Shown: positions 13,001 to 23,488 of the stretch, one piece after another
How the letters are laid out: each line of letters opens with the position of its first letter
How positions within the stretch are numbered: position 1 is the stretch's first letter
Assembly (NCBI GenBank): GCA_900095095.1
Contig: FMBT01000292.1
Span: 496,001-560,000, forward strand
DNA from: Fragilariopsis cylindrus CCMP1102
Taxonomy: Eukaryota > Bacillariophyta > Bacillariophyceae > Bacillariales > Bacillariaceae
Reading direction: 5' to 3'
Length of the DNA: 64,000 bases
The notes under the pieces: model-generated
What the model saw: only the letters and a program-made list of their open reading frames with translations
Database searches by the model: none
Told to the model about the DNA's origin: nothing
Made by a program: the position numbers and the translations under genes

Positions 13001-13699
13001 GTGCTTGATCCACCACCTTCTGCCATAGATAGTAGTACGAAGAATGAGAAAGAAGAAAAATCCCTACCGAAAGAGAACGTTGTGACTCCTGAACAATCGA
13101 AAGAACCTAACAATGTTCATTCTTCTACTTTAAAACAATCGAAGGTGCATTCTGCTCCTACTACGGACACATCGTCGTTCCCCCAAGGTTTTCATGATGT
13201 CATCGAAGTTTTATGTTCGGGTGAAACTACCCCAGGGAAATTACTGATGCACTTTCTTCTTTTTTACGGCCAACACTTTGAGGCTCAGTCCACTGCTATC
13301 GACTACTCAGGAACTCATCAAAGAGACGCTGTTGTCAATGATAACGGGTACTCTGTCCGATCATCCTACCTGCAGCGTCGAAATGCAGGTTCATATGATC
13401 CTATAACCGGTATGCTTACCGTTGACCCGATTGTTGTGTACGATCCTTTAGAGGGAGCCGAAAACAACAATGTAGCACGAAGTTGTTTCGCGTGGAGTAG
13501 TATCCGATGGGTATTCGCTCAGTCCTATATGACTTTGTCTAGTGCCGCAGAGATGAATGCTACGACTAGTAGTGAAGGAACTAGAAATAGAGCTACTACC
13601 TCAGCAGGCGGTGAAGGTCCAACATACGGTCATGATGAATCTGGTCATGTTGTTGTTGATCCATCATCTCCCCTTTTGGAGCTATTACTTTCGTTTTAG
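7086..13699 (+). CDS. TRF4/PAPD5-type non-canonical poly(A) polymerase (nucleotidyltransferase)
   Basis: Proposed exons: 7086-7425, 7852-9659 (or from 7846) and 9764-13699, about 2027 aa. The 9659/9764 join is clean (AAG|GTACGT ... CCAATAG|AAG, phase 0). The first intron is less certain. A candidate extra in-frame exon lies at 7535-7606. Coding-strand 11250-11460 carries the Pol-beta-type nucleotidyltransferase start (GSCATNLDLPSSDLDVV) with two catalytic Asp; the third Asp is in LLKVDITFEG near 12040. The poly(A) polymerase central helices (HVQVLMVLKELL) lie near 12150-12270. The PAP-associated segment (LLMHFLLFYGQHFE ... VYDPLEGAENN) lies at 13220-13540. The family adds short oligo(A) tails to nuclear RNA to mark it for exosome decay or processing. 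The protein is far longer than usual (~600 aa) because of disordered Ser/Thr/Lys/Asn-rich regions, a (GATACT)n-coded Asp-Thr run at 8260-8350, and a ~300-residue insertion inside the catalytic fold. Confidence 0.75.
8258..8352 (+). repeat. In-frame GATACT hexanucleotide repeat (Asp-Thr / Asn-Thr run)
   Basis: Tandem GATACT, decaying into AATACA units, encodes alternating Asp-Thr and then Asn-Thr residues within the second exon of the TRF4-like gene. It is a coding microsatellite; because the unit is a multiple of three, length changes keep the frame. Confidence 0.75.
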
Positions 13700-14188
13700 A
13701 ATGCATACAATTATTGTAAAAGGGTTTACATTTTTTTCTTCTTCTACAGTATAGACAGTATTCATTGCTCAGTAAATAAATAGATCATTTTTTACGCTAT
13801 GAACTGTTTTTTTTCTCTTTTTCAAATACAACCTACAAGTACTCATAGAATGAAGTATCATCATCATCTGTTATTTCTAATTATTTTATCAATTTAAAGT
13901 ACGAAAGTTAATCCAGTCGTGCTCCTGTAAACGCGATTGTTTCAATTTGATTGGCTTATTCTCATTTTTTTATTTACAACACGAGAATTCAATATGTTTT
14001 GCTAACTTGTTCTCATGTTTGTTTGTCGTCCATGGGTTCATTTCTTCCTTGGTCCTTTGGTGTCAAACGTCAATAACAAAAATAAGATCATCATTGTATT
14101 AATAATAATCAATTTCAACTCGATTTTGGCGTTACCAAGAAGTGCTGCTAGTTGTCGTTGGAGTTCTCCTGGAAAGGAAAACTAACTT
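13700..14188. other. Intergenic, 3' side of TRF4-like gene
   Basis: AT-rich, with T-runs and no supportable reading frame. It lies between a plus-strand gene end and the end of the possible minus-strand small gene. Confidence 0.35.
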
Positions 14189-14511
14189 TCAGTTCGATAC
14201 GTCGTAGCATTGAAAAATCGAGCTTTTCAATGTATGTCTGCAGTCAAAAAGTTAAGGTTAATTTAGGGATAATAAAAGAAATTTAAAGTTGAAGTTTAGT
14301 CTTACAATCCAGCTTGCAAACTTCCACTCACCAGCAAATTCGATAAAGTATCCTCACCGAAAAACGCAAAACAAGAAAACAGGTACCGCGATAAACCTAT
14401 TTTGCCTCCATTAAATAAGCCTAAGATACTAAGTAGCAGAAAGTTCAAGGGGATTGCGGATACTTGGACTGATAATAGGCTGCTACTAGCTGACAGATAG
14501 GTAGCAAGCAT
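14189..14511 (-). CDS. Possible small split membrane protein
   Basis: Minus-strand frame starting at ATG 14511. Read alone it is 69 aa. A consensus donor (GGATT|GTAAGAC, intron from 14305) and a good acceptor (TTTTTGACTGCAG, exon from 14237) would extend it to a stop at 14189: exons 14511-14306 and 14237-14189, 84 aa. Two hydrophobic stretches (around SAIPLNFLLLSILGLF and SRYLFSCFAFF) suggest a small membrane protein. It resembles small ER or organelle membrane subunits only in general character, and I do not recognise the family. It would share a divergent promoter with the gene starting at 14604. Confidence 0.33.
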
Positions 14512-14603
14512 ATCATAGTTGGGAAGAAGAATACAGAAGAAAACAGTTCATCGATCTTTTTTAAAGTGTAAAAAGTTGATGCTACTTACTTTTCATCATT
14601 TAT

Positions 14604-16260
14604 ATGAAGCAAGCCTTGTTCAACCTCAATAAAAGCGGAGATGGAACCGAAACGCCAGCTGCAATAGAGACGACGGACGTAGTTATCAGCGACAACAACA
14701 ACAACAATAATTCAAAATCTTCTTCAAAATCTGAAGAAGACTTTGAGTCGAACAGGGAATCTATGAATATGAATACGCATATGAATATGAATGATTGTTC
14801 AAGAGAATCGGCAACTTCATCATCAGATCTACCTGTGATTACTACTGAACTTGAAGAAGTTCAACATCATACCGGTATCGAAGAGTGCTCCACAATGTCA
14901 ACTACTACAAAAGTAAACAATTCGAACCTTCCCGAATTGTCATCTGATACAGATACTACTACTTATTATCCGTCATCTACGGACGTAACGAAATCTGGCA
15001 TGTCAATGCCAATGCCAATATCAATGCCAGTATCAAAACCTAGTAGTCCAATAGCCGCAGCAGCATCTGCCGCTGCTGCTGCTGTCGTGCTATCAAGTGC
15101 ACAATCATCTTCTTCTACTACTACTAATTTAGACCGCAACAACAGTCCCAAAAATAAGGGAGGAGGAACAACCCGTCGTCGTGGCAAATGGACAGTCGAA
15201 GAGGAGGAATATGTTGCAAGGGTGATACAGGATTTTAATTCTGGTTTTCTCAATGCTCCAGCTGGTTACACACTTCGTAGCTATCTGTCTGATAAACTGC
15301 AGTGTGATCCAATGAGAATAACCAAAAAGTTTACTGGTGAATCTTGCATAGGAAAAAGAGTCTTCCATCCGGCAGTACGGAGTGCTGCAAATTCGGGTTC
15401 TATTGATAAAGCACAGGTGTGTGTGTGTACTTTTCCTTTCGATTTTTCTGCATTTACCTTTTGTTTGATGGCTTGTGCTCGTTGCTTATCGCGTTGTATC
15501 AATTCATATCTCTTTCTTGGACTATCTCCTCTCTAATATCTTTCCTGGTTTGATTGAATAGGCTGAACTTGATGCGCTGGAAACACGATGGCGACGGCGT
15601 CTTGAAATGCAACAGCGGGATTCTGCTAAGAAGGCTGCCGCCTCTGCTGCAGCGGCTACTGCAGCCAATAGAGGGGGTGTCACGGTACAAGGAGTTCCAG
15701 TTTCGATGCTTGGTGTTAGTTCACAAAGTTCATCTGATAGTCTTGTTACCCAAGCTGCATCGTGGTTGGATAGAGCAAATGTCATTCTCATGGGGAATAT
15801 TGACAACGAAAAAAAAACTAGTCCAGCGATTAGAGGGGAAAGCTCAACTGATTACTCGCAACAACAAGATAAGGATGAAAGTACTCACAGTAGCGCCGAA
15901 GACTCTCTTGAAAATCAAATGAAGGAAGTACAGAGACTGATATACGAAGGACCTGTCATACAACAGACTACTGCTGGTCTGCCAAATTTACTACTTCAAA
16001 CAACAGCAACTGCAACTGCTGCTACCGACCTAACACAAATATCTGACACAATAATAGCTGCAACTACGACCTCAAATACCGGAACAACATCGATAACCTC
16101 GCCTTCTGCCTATGTATTACCCACACTGGAGCCCGCTGATAAGCGTTTGAGGACGACTGATTCCAATACTACGGGAGCAGAAGAAGCAGAAGACGCAGAA
16201 GCACTGGTTGGATTTCTTAGGAGTGTTCGTGCGTCAGCCGCCGCGGGACAAGAACTTTGA
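14604..16260 (+). CDS. Diatom-type putative DNA-binding (SANT/Myb-like) protein
   Basis: Two exons: 14604-15416 and 15562-16260, 503 aa. The join is GCACAG|GTGTGT ... TTGAATAG|GCTGAA in phase 0; reading through the intron gives a false stop at 15536. The N-terminus is Ser/Asn/Met-rich and disordered. At about residues 190-255 a basic patch leads into GKWTVEEEEYVARVI, then GYTLRSYLSDKLQCDPMRI and TKKFTGESCIGKRVF. This block recurs in a multi-copy diatom family of unknown function and looks like a helical, SANT/Myb-like nucleic-acid-binding fold; that reading is inference. A coiled-coil/Ala-rich helix follows just after the splice (ELDALETRWRRRLEMQQRD). A conserved-looking SLVTQAASWLDRANVIL segment lies further on. 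The likely role is as a nuclear regulator. Confidence 0.7.
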
Positions 16261-16791
16261 AACCCCCTCAAGATATAATTGCTGAAGGAAGCTATTGATT
16301 ATATTATACAAGCAACAAAGTTATACAATAGGTACTGTATATTGTAGTAATGAAATACGAGTCCTGAACCGAAAATATACAATTGAAATACACACCACTT
16401 AGAATATATCATGCATGCACCAATACCATCACACTTTCACGAGATATAGGATGGCCCTCCTAGAAAACGTTTAGGCCACCACGATGACAAAAATTGCGGT
16501 TTAATAACAAAAGTTTTCATAGAAATATAGATAAATTATTGAATTGAAGGAACTCATCTGCCTATTTGTTATTTATTTTACCAATCGTTTTTACTGCCAC
16601 TGCAATTAATACAACAAAAATAATAATAGTCTTAGTGTAGGCCAGAAACGACTTCCTTTACGCTCATACATGCACATGTGTTGTATTTTCAATCTTGAGG
16701 TAGTGGTAATTAATTCTCTATGGTCACTGACAATGGATGTAACTGGTTTTCTATCCGACTTCAGGTTGAGTACATTTGGAGTAATCCCTAG
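16261..16791. other. Convergent intergenic region
   Basis: Region between two converging gene ends, holding their 3' untranslated regions. AT-rich; I see no further gene or structured element. Confidence 0.35.
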
Positions 16792-18153
16792 CTAGTGGGG
16801 CGGTACGGAGATCCCTGGTCTTGACGAAGGTGCAATTAGTACGTTGTCTCTCACGCACAGCAATTTTGCGCCAATACCACCGTTTTCATCGCCACACTCT
16901 TCCCATACATCCTGAGCTAGAACCGTTAAGATCCAAAGTAGTAGTACCCATTTGATTGATTTGTTGACATATTCAGCAAGGGGGAATCCCGCAGATCTAC
17001 TAGAACCACTTTTCGGTACCCTTCTTTGTGTAGTTAGTCGTGCCAATTGAGCATCAGCAGATGCAGAGACTGCATTGAACCGAATCATACTCTTATCTTC
17101 ACCTTTGAGTGGCACCTCATAGGGTCGGGCGGCAATACACGTGACAGGAAAATCATGAACGTTCAAAAATGTTTTAATAGGTTTCCACTTGAGTATGTTA
17201 AACAACAAGACAGATCCTTCGGAGTTTCCTAAGGCCAATGCTGTAGCATCACTTGACATGGACATAGCTGATACGGGATGGTCCGAACACACGGTTCGAT
17301 CGAAGCATTCGAATTGGTTCTTTGTCTCATCGAAGGCCCATTTGGATAGGAAAGCACTTCCTCGTTTCCCAGAAGCGACGGTATATACCACCTTTCCTTC
17401 TAAATCCCCAAACGCACATCCGCGAACCACAATAAACTTTTGTGGTTTCTTTGGTGGCGGTCCCCGGGGGTCCGTGACGGTACATTTTAATACACCAATG
17501 CATTCGTCCCTTTTCCAAACGCGAGCGGTCCCATCTTTTGAACTGGAAACAATCATATCCTTTTCTCTAGGAGCAAATGCGACAGCACATACCGCTTTAA
17601 TATGTCCAACATCGGGTCCTTCATCACAAACATATGATGGTAGTTCATTTACTTTATAGTCATGCTCAATATCGTATACTTTGATCGATCCATTTTCACA
17701 TCCTAAAGCTATTGTATCGGCCATAGAATTGACTGCGATTGCATTGGCACTTGCTCCTATGTCTAATTCTTGTTCTAATCTAGCTTCGGGGAGGGAATAT
17801 ACGTTGATCTTATTTCCTACTGCACAAAACAAAGTTATTTTATTCGTAATTGGATTCTTGACTATATTGATGGCCAAACCGAGATCGAGTGTCTCTAAGA
17901 TAATAGGCTCGTCTTCCTCGTCTTCCTTCTTACCTCCTTGTGAGTCTTCCTGGTTGTTGTTTGACGCATCATCATCGTCGTGACGACCGGCGATTTCAAT
18001 AAATAACTTATTTTTTACGCCCGTCGCTGCAGAGCCTCCTCCACCACAATATGCGATGATAGACGTTCCATCGCTTGGGTCACCATACCAATGCATGCCA
18101 AATAGAGGTATACCGATACCATCTTTTCGCGACGGTGCTCTTGGTTTTGGCAT
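16792..18153 (-). CDS. SEC12/PREB-like WD40 guanine-nucleotide exchange factor for SAR1
   Basis: Uninterrupted frame of 453 aa. The N-terminus carries a glycine-rich signature (YCGGGGSAATGVKNKLFI) like that of the SEC12/PREB/PHF1 family, where this loop takes part in SAR1 exchange. Degenerate WD40 blades follow (NAIAVNSMADTIALGCENGS, AVAFAPREKDMIVSSSKDGTARVWK). One hydrophobic helix near the C-terminus (KWVLLLWILTVLAQDV) precedes a ~45-residue tail. A cytosolic seven-blade propeller, single C-terminal membrane anchor and short lumenal tail is the SEC12 layout, and the length fits (PREB is ~417 aa). In the family the protein sits in the ER membrane and loads SAR1 with GTP to start COPII budding. 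Start is the only ATG near the frame's 5' end. It diverges from the gene at 18614. Confidence 0.8.
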   Translation of the reverse strand: MPKPRAPSRKDGIGIPLFGMHWYGDPSDGTSIIAYCGGGGSAATGVKNKLFIEIAGRHDDDDASNNNQEDSQGGKKEDEEDEPIILETLDLGLAINIVKNPITNKITLFCAVGNKINVYSLPEARLEQELDIGASANAIAVNSMADTIALGCENGSIKVYDIEHDYKVNELPSYVCDEGPDVGHIKAVCAVAFAPREKDMIVSSSKDGTARVWKRDECIGVLKCTVTDPRGPPPKKPQKFIVVRGCAFGDLEGKVVYTVASGKRGSAFLSKWAFDETKNQFECFDRTVCSDHPVSAMSMSSDATALALGNSEGSVLLFNILKWKPIKTFLNVHDFPVTCIAARPYEVPLKGEDKSMIRFNAVSASADAQLARLTTQRRVPKSGSSRSAGFPLAEYVNKSIKWVLLLWILTVLAQDVWEECGDENGGIGAKLLCVRDNVLIAPSSRPGISVPPH

Positions 18154-18613
18154 TTTGAATGTTGAATATTTATATAATCTTCCTTGTTTCTATCTTTTGT
18201 GTAGGTAAATCAGGGCCGTTTAATACAGATAGACAAGGCGGTACAAACTAGCTGCTAGAGATATTGTTAAGGATTGATGAATCCAGATAAAATATAGATA
18301 GAATGAATAGAGTTGGAAACTAGTTTGAATTGGACAAGTAACGGTCTTTATTAGGGTTCATCGTTCGATCATAATGAATAATGAAGTAAAAAGTTGTTCG
18401 ATTGTCCGAAAGTCTTAAAATCTTGTTCAGCATGATTTAGTCCTTTTTTGAGATTTTGGCCAAGAGAAAGTTCATTCGATAAAAAATAATTTTTAGAATA
18501 TTCCTTATTCCATATCTATTAGGATACTAGCTAATAGTAGCAAGCTAGATAAGAGAGAGAGACGAGAGACGAGGGAGAAAAAGCATTATATTATTTCCAA
18601 TAAAACTTTCGTT
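18154..18613. other. Divergent intergenic region (promoters of SEC12-like and 4-TM gene)
   Basis: AT-rich 460 bases between divergent starts. A purine run (GAGAGAGACGAGAGACGAGGGAG) at about 18553-18577 lies just upstream of the plus-strand start. I see no other distinct element. Confidence 0.35.
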
Positions 18614-19258
18614 ATGGCAGTCTCAATAATTCGCAACCGAGGAACAAAATCAAGTTCGACTGATAAAGACACTGAATCGACCACCGACGACGATGCTGAT
18701 GACGATAAAGAACAATTCATCGATGAAGACGACCAAAAGGATTTGGTTGAATCGTTACAAAGTGAAGCCAATATACAAAGTATTTTTTTCCAGAATTTAT
18801 TTGGTTATGGGATTGGAGGATTTGCTATGTTATTTTCTTTGATATTTCCACTACTATGTCCTGACGAATGCGCTGCTAATTATAATGATAATAATAATAA
18901 TAACAATGCTACAATATGTTGGTTACATGCTTTCTATTCTTCTTTAACCCATGCATGGGTGATATATCCATTTGTTACGAAGAAAACTTCACAAACAAGA
19001 AGAAGAGTATCAAAAATACGTGCTATAACAGATTTCATTGGAATCGCCTTACAACTACTGCCGATTATACTTTGGCTGACTGGATTCTTTATTATTGCCG
19101 TCCAACAAGATGGAGATGCACATTTTTTCCATTTGGCATTGATAATCGGTAATTTCGTGACTTACATCGGTGCTCAATTGATATATTGGGATATTCAGTC
19201 TACCAGAAAGGCAATTGAAGAGTTAGATAGCGCTAGATACAAACACAAAGCTTTATAG
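18614..19258 (+). CDS. Four-TM membrane protein of unknown function
   Basis: Single exon, 214 aa. An acidic, hydrophilic N-terminus of ~55 residues is followed by four predicted membrane helices: FGYGIGGFAMLFSLIFPLL, CWLHAFYSSLTHAWVIYPF, DFIGIALQLLPIILWLTGFF and FHLALIIGNFVTYIGAQLIY. An Asn run sits in the first loop. The C-terminus is a charged helix ending RYKHKAL. I do not recognise a characterised family; proteins of this layout occur among small uncharacterised stramenopile membrane proteins. Topology suggests both ends on the cytosolic side. Confidence 0.65.
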   Translation: MAVSIIRNRGTKSSSTDKDTESTTDDDADDDKEQFIDEDDQKDLVESLQSEANIQSIFFQNLFGYGIGGFAMLFSLIFPLLCPDECAANYNDNNNNNNATICWLHAFYSSLTHAWVIYPFVTKKTSQTRRRVSKIRAITDFIGIALQLLPIILWLTGFFIIAVQQDGDAHFFHLALIIGNFVTYIGAQLIYWDIQSTRKAIEELDSARYKHKAL

Positions 19259-19332
19259 TGAAAATCACTCAAATACAGTAGATATCAACTTTGTATTATG
19301 GAATAGTCCTGTCTTCACAGGACAATAATCCG

Positions 19333-19369
<37 letters not shown>

Positions 19370-19954
19370 TGTATAGTTTATACAACCATTATGAGCTAGT
19401 ATCACTAAGTCCGTGCACTCAAGTTTGCTCACTAGGCCCCTCATTTGATAACCAAATAATGTCCTCAATTAGAACGGATCTTGGACGATGGACAATGGCA
19501 AGAACAATAGAAACTTCATTTTCAATAAACTCAAATAAGCAACAATTTTTTTTGCCTAATTGGAATATATCAAGACATGTATTTTTATACATTCACTATC
19601 TACTTTTTGGTCAACGAAAGATGAAAAATGAAAGAACAACCTCCCATATAATTTGTAAATTTAAATAATAATATGTAATACTTATATAATGTGTACTAAA
19701 AGCAAATTAACCAACTCTTTCTTCATGTATTCATATGTTATGTCATGTTGTCGCGTAATTGAATGTTTGTATGTTAAATGCAGGATCATTTGTCCAGGCA
19801 CTATTGTGTTTATGATCAAGGTACTTCGTTAATTAAAATATTGATAGTGTGTTTGTTTGTTTGTTTGTTTGTGTTAGTGTGTGTGCGTTCTTCGCATTGG
19901 TCTCCCCTTTCCTCCTTTATATTGAATATAATCAATAAAATATAAATAGAACAT
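19259..19954. other. Convergent intergenic region with (TA)n microsatellite
   Basis: A (TA)15 tract lies at 19334-19363. A TTTG repeat (tgtttgtttgtttgtttg) lies at about 19851-19871. The rest is AT-rich, likely 3' untranslated sequence. Frames such as 19291-19668 run through the microsatellite and look spurious. Confidence 0.45.
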
Positions 19955-21560
19955 TTAAACTGATACATGATGATTCTCTACAGCTTCCACTGCTGCCTCA
20001 ACCGCTGCCTTTTCGACCTCAGTCGCAGCGAGTGCAATCTGTTCCTCCTTCGGAATCGAATTTTCTAAATTTTCTTCGGCGGCCTTAACATCATCTGTTA
20101 CCATACTATCAGCAACAGAATCAGCAACGGGAGCAGGAGCATCAGTAACAGTAGGAGGAACATCATCCATAGGAGCAGCAGCAGGAGCAACAGCAGTCAC
20201 ATCATCCGTAGGAGCGATCTGGGCAACGGCAGTGGGAATAGGATTCCCCTCATTGTTCCGCTCTATTGCCTTCTTTGCACGTGCAGAAGCAGCACGCTCG
20301 CGTCTTTTGCGGTTCTTCTGTTCGAGCGATTCTGGATCCAAGCGTTGGTAACGTTCTCGTTCCAACTTGGCCCTACGAGTGTTTCTTGTCTTGGCATCCT
20401 CATTTTCAAGAGAATGATATCGTTCGCGTTCCCGCTCTCGACGTCTCTGACGTGAGTTTTCGCTTTGACGATGATACTGATCTCGACGCTTAGCGTTGTA
20501 TACCTGCCGTTGATCAGGTGTCATACCAGCGTATCTTTGACGGTCTTTCTGTCGACGGGATGCCAATTGGTCTTCATGAGACGCCTGAGTCGTTGCCTGT
20601 TTCTTGATGGGTGGATCAGCCTCATCTTCTACAGACTTTTCGCGGTAACGCTTGCGACGTTGTTCATTCTTCTTCGTGTCGGCATCGTCAAGCTCTGCTT
20701 CAGCGTTGTTGTTCTCTGTTTCGAAAGCTGATACGGCGGCTACGGCGGCGGCAGCAGCAGCTTCATCTTCGTCATGCCTATCGGCGGCTAATGCAGCATC
20801 TACAGCTAGTTGAACTGGATCTACCTCCTCTAGTTGAACTGGAAAATAGATAAATAATAGATAATAATAACAAAAATATTTTGAGTTAGTACAAGAACCT
20901 GTAGTCGACCGTTTCCTGCATCGTTCATCGATCATAATAAAATACGCATTTCAAATTTATAGAACAATACAAAAACGACACACACACACACACACACACA
21001 AATCAATAGAAACAAAATAATAAATACGTACCGTCTCCAACAGCAGCAACAGCAGCGGCCGCCGCTTCAGCAATCATAGCGCCGTCAATTTCGACTTGAG
21101 TTCTTTCTTGTTGTTGTTCCTCCTGCTCCATTGGTGGTTGTATATCTTCTTCAGTAACATCCGTCGTTACTTGATCTTCGTGAGATGGAATAGAATCGTT
21201 TGTTGTAACAACAATAGAGGCTGCGTTGTTAAAAACATCATCATCACCGTGTGCAGTAACAACAGCATCAATGGTGCTCCCCGCAGCTTCAGCAGCAGCA
21301 ACCGCAGCCGCAATATCATCAGCATCTGGTGGATTAGTTTCAACCGCGACCCCCACCTGTTCACAACTAGTGTCCTCAATAATACCTTCCTCAATTACCG
21401 GTGAGGTGAGATTTGTAGGAATAATCTCTTCCTGACGTAATACACCAACATCATTTGTAGTAATAATCTCCTCTTGACTTAATACACCAACATCATTTGT
21501 TACGGCCGATCCCTCCGCAGGATCTAATGTGTTGTCGTTGGTTAAATCTTGCTTCATCAT
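19955..21560 (-). CDS. STPR-like basic repeat protein (putative nucleic-acid binding)
   Basis: Two exons on the minus strand: 21560-21032 and 20838-19955, 470 aa. The join is GGAGACG|GTACGT ... TTTTCCAG|TTCAACTAG in phase 1, creating Val; the intron holds a CA microsatellite. The N-terminal third is acidic and Ala/Thr/Glu-rich, with a duplicated NDVGVL(S/R)QEEI segment. The centre (about 20230-20590) carries repeats of ~23 residues starting RR: RRQKDRQRYAGMTPDQRQVYN, then RRRERERERYHSLENEDAK and RRAKLERERYQRLDPESLEQ. One shorter unit of ~15 residues sits between. This matches the STPR idea (23-residue basic helical repeat, first described in the silkworm DNA-binding protein FMBP-1). The C-terminus is Ala/Val/Pro-rich and acidic. 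A DNA-binding role is inferred, not shown. Confidence 0.65.
20979..21000. repeat. (AC)11 microsatellite inside an intron
   Basis: Uninterrupted AC dinucleotide run lying wholly within the single intron of the STPR-like gene. Confidence 0.85.
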
Positions 21561-23488
21561 CTCGAGTTTTACTTTGAACTTTGAAACCGTAAAGACCGTA
21601 TGTCGTCAGTTGCTTTGATTGATAAAACGATTTAGTGTCTGTCGTGCTACTGTTGTGATAGTCTGTGCTATGACCCTATTGTGTGTAAAATTATATGGTA
21701 TTTTACGTGAAACAACACAATTGAGTTATTTCGAACAATATTTTCTTTGAAGAAAGAAGCACTGTGTGTACGTCGACGCAATCGCAAGCCAGCTTCCTAG
21801 CGCGCATACCATGAGCGTTATTATTTAGAGGCGTAACTACTGCAGGCTTTTCAAGCTTTCCGTGCCTGCTCTGATAAGATTTCAAAAAAAATTCGAATCT
21901 AAGTATTCTATCGTGCGTAAAACCGTGTTTTAGAGCTCGTAGCGTTTATGTGGCACTCGAAGTTGCGAGGTGTTGGACTCGATCGGTCTGGAAAGTATGG
22001 AGAATGAATCAATTTTTGTCAGCCAAAACCCTATTCCTCACATCACATCCTCAATTGCCACGCTAGCTAGCACTCTAATAACTATCTACAACCTAAAATA
22101 GATAACCCAATAAAACAGCTTTTTTAAACATGCTTTAGTAATGCAGTAATCATCTCTTCAATACAAGTGTTTCTATTTCATCCTCCCACTCATTGATGAT
22201 CCTAGTAAATTCATTGACTGTATTGAGCAGATCAGGTGATACAAAGCTAATAATGTTGTTGTCTTCTTGATTGGGTAGATCATAGCTATAAATAAATATG
22301 TTTAGATAGCTACTAGCTATTATCTTACTGAGGTCATTATGATAGGTGACATATGGGGCATCTTCCGTCATGGTGGTTAGTTCTGTTTTGTAGATATATT
22401 GGTGATGTCAATCTCAAGAACAATTGGTATTTTGCAATTTTATTCAACACATACATGGTTGAATTTTGTATGCCAGTATGCAGTTTTATGGGCATGAATT
22501 TTGTTTTGTAAAATCTTCCACCAACGCAACCTCTATTAAGCCAGGGGTCATAAATGACTGCTGGATTGAGTTCCCTATGAATCTAATTTAATGCTAACAC
22601 AAACACAACCTCTGTAAACTTATTTAATCATCCTTCCACAGGGAAGAAAGGTTATAATGTTCCTACAACCTGTGATTGTGTGTAGCTATTTCAGCTCTGC
22701 TAGACTGAAGACTTCCTAACTACTGAATGTACATATGTAAATAGTGCTTTTTAGAAGTGTGAGCTTCTTAGTTACTCATGATGACATGTACTACTTGTAG
22801 GAGTAAGACACAAGTAACTATTGAATGACTGATCAAGGACCAACCATAATGAGCAACTAAGCTCACACTTCTAATAAACACTACAGTATTTACATACGTA
22901 CATACTGTAATGTAGTTACAGTATAAAGTCTTCAGCTTGTGAACTAGCTAGACACATTTACAGGTTATGAGAACACTATCGTACTGTGTTCATTATTTAC
23001 TAGTGACTCGCACTCAATTTATTATTATTTTTAAGTCGCTTTACAACAACAAATTCTCTGCTGTCGTTCGTTCTTCTTAAATATTAATCGAATTTAGCTT
23101 ATCCATCTCTCTCTTCAACATAATTCCAGGAACAACAAGAGTTCCACCGGCCGGCATAGTGGAGACGATGACGACGAGAAGTGACATCAAAAAGATATTT
23201 GAATACCGCTATCATTCGGGTGCCCTCCTTTTTTGCGCATATACAGTAATACTGAATACTCTTCTGTTCTTTTTACTGAAGTACCATCCATCCTTCCAGT
23301 TGTACAAACAAGAAGTTCAACAGAGCAAACACCAGCGATTCTCCTATCGATACAGTAGATAACGTTCCTTATTGGTATTTGTTTGCAGATTTCGAGTACT
23401 ACATTATTTGTGCAGCAGTAACACATTATTGAACAAACGAATATAATCAAAAAAAAGAAACAATAAAAAAAACACATTTCCATACATA
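21561..23488. other. Long divergent intergenic region
   Basis: Almost 2 kb between the STPR-like gene (-) and the PFK-2/FBPase-2 gene (+). It holds a second large inverted repeat (22654-22981). Short frames (21703-21885, 22150-22371, 23187-23483, all minus; 23159-23362 plus) lack recognisable features. The last ~300 bases should carry the promoter and leader of the gene at 23489. Confidence 0.4.
22654..22981. repeat. Imperfect inverted repeat (second foldback-like element)
   Basis: Left arm about 22654-22783, right arm about 22848-22981, spacer ~64 bases. Shared blocks in opposite orientation include AACCTGT, GTAGCTA/CTAGCTA, GAAGACTT, TATGTAAATA, TTAGAAGTGTGAGCTT and GTTACTCAT/GTTGCTCAT. 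Identity by eye is about 70-75% with small gaps, older than the 3838-4414 element and unrelated to it in sequence. No coding capacity. Confidence 0.65.

Noticed and set aside
17189-17659. Plus-strand 156-codon frame
   Set aside because: It overlaps the SEC12-like WD40 gene on the other strand, has no recognisable domain, and follows the codon pattern of the real gene.
21927-21937. gttttagagct, resembling the start of a Cas9-type repeat
   Set aside because: A single short match in a eukaryotic intergenic region with no repeats or cas genes; chance.
22150-22371. Minus-strand 73-codon frame (MTEDAPYVTYHN...)
   Set aside because: No domain, no splice extension, near a repeat element; length is within chance for this composition.
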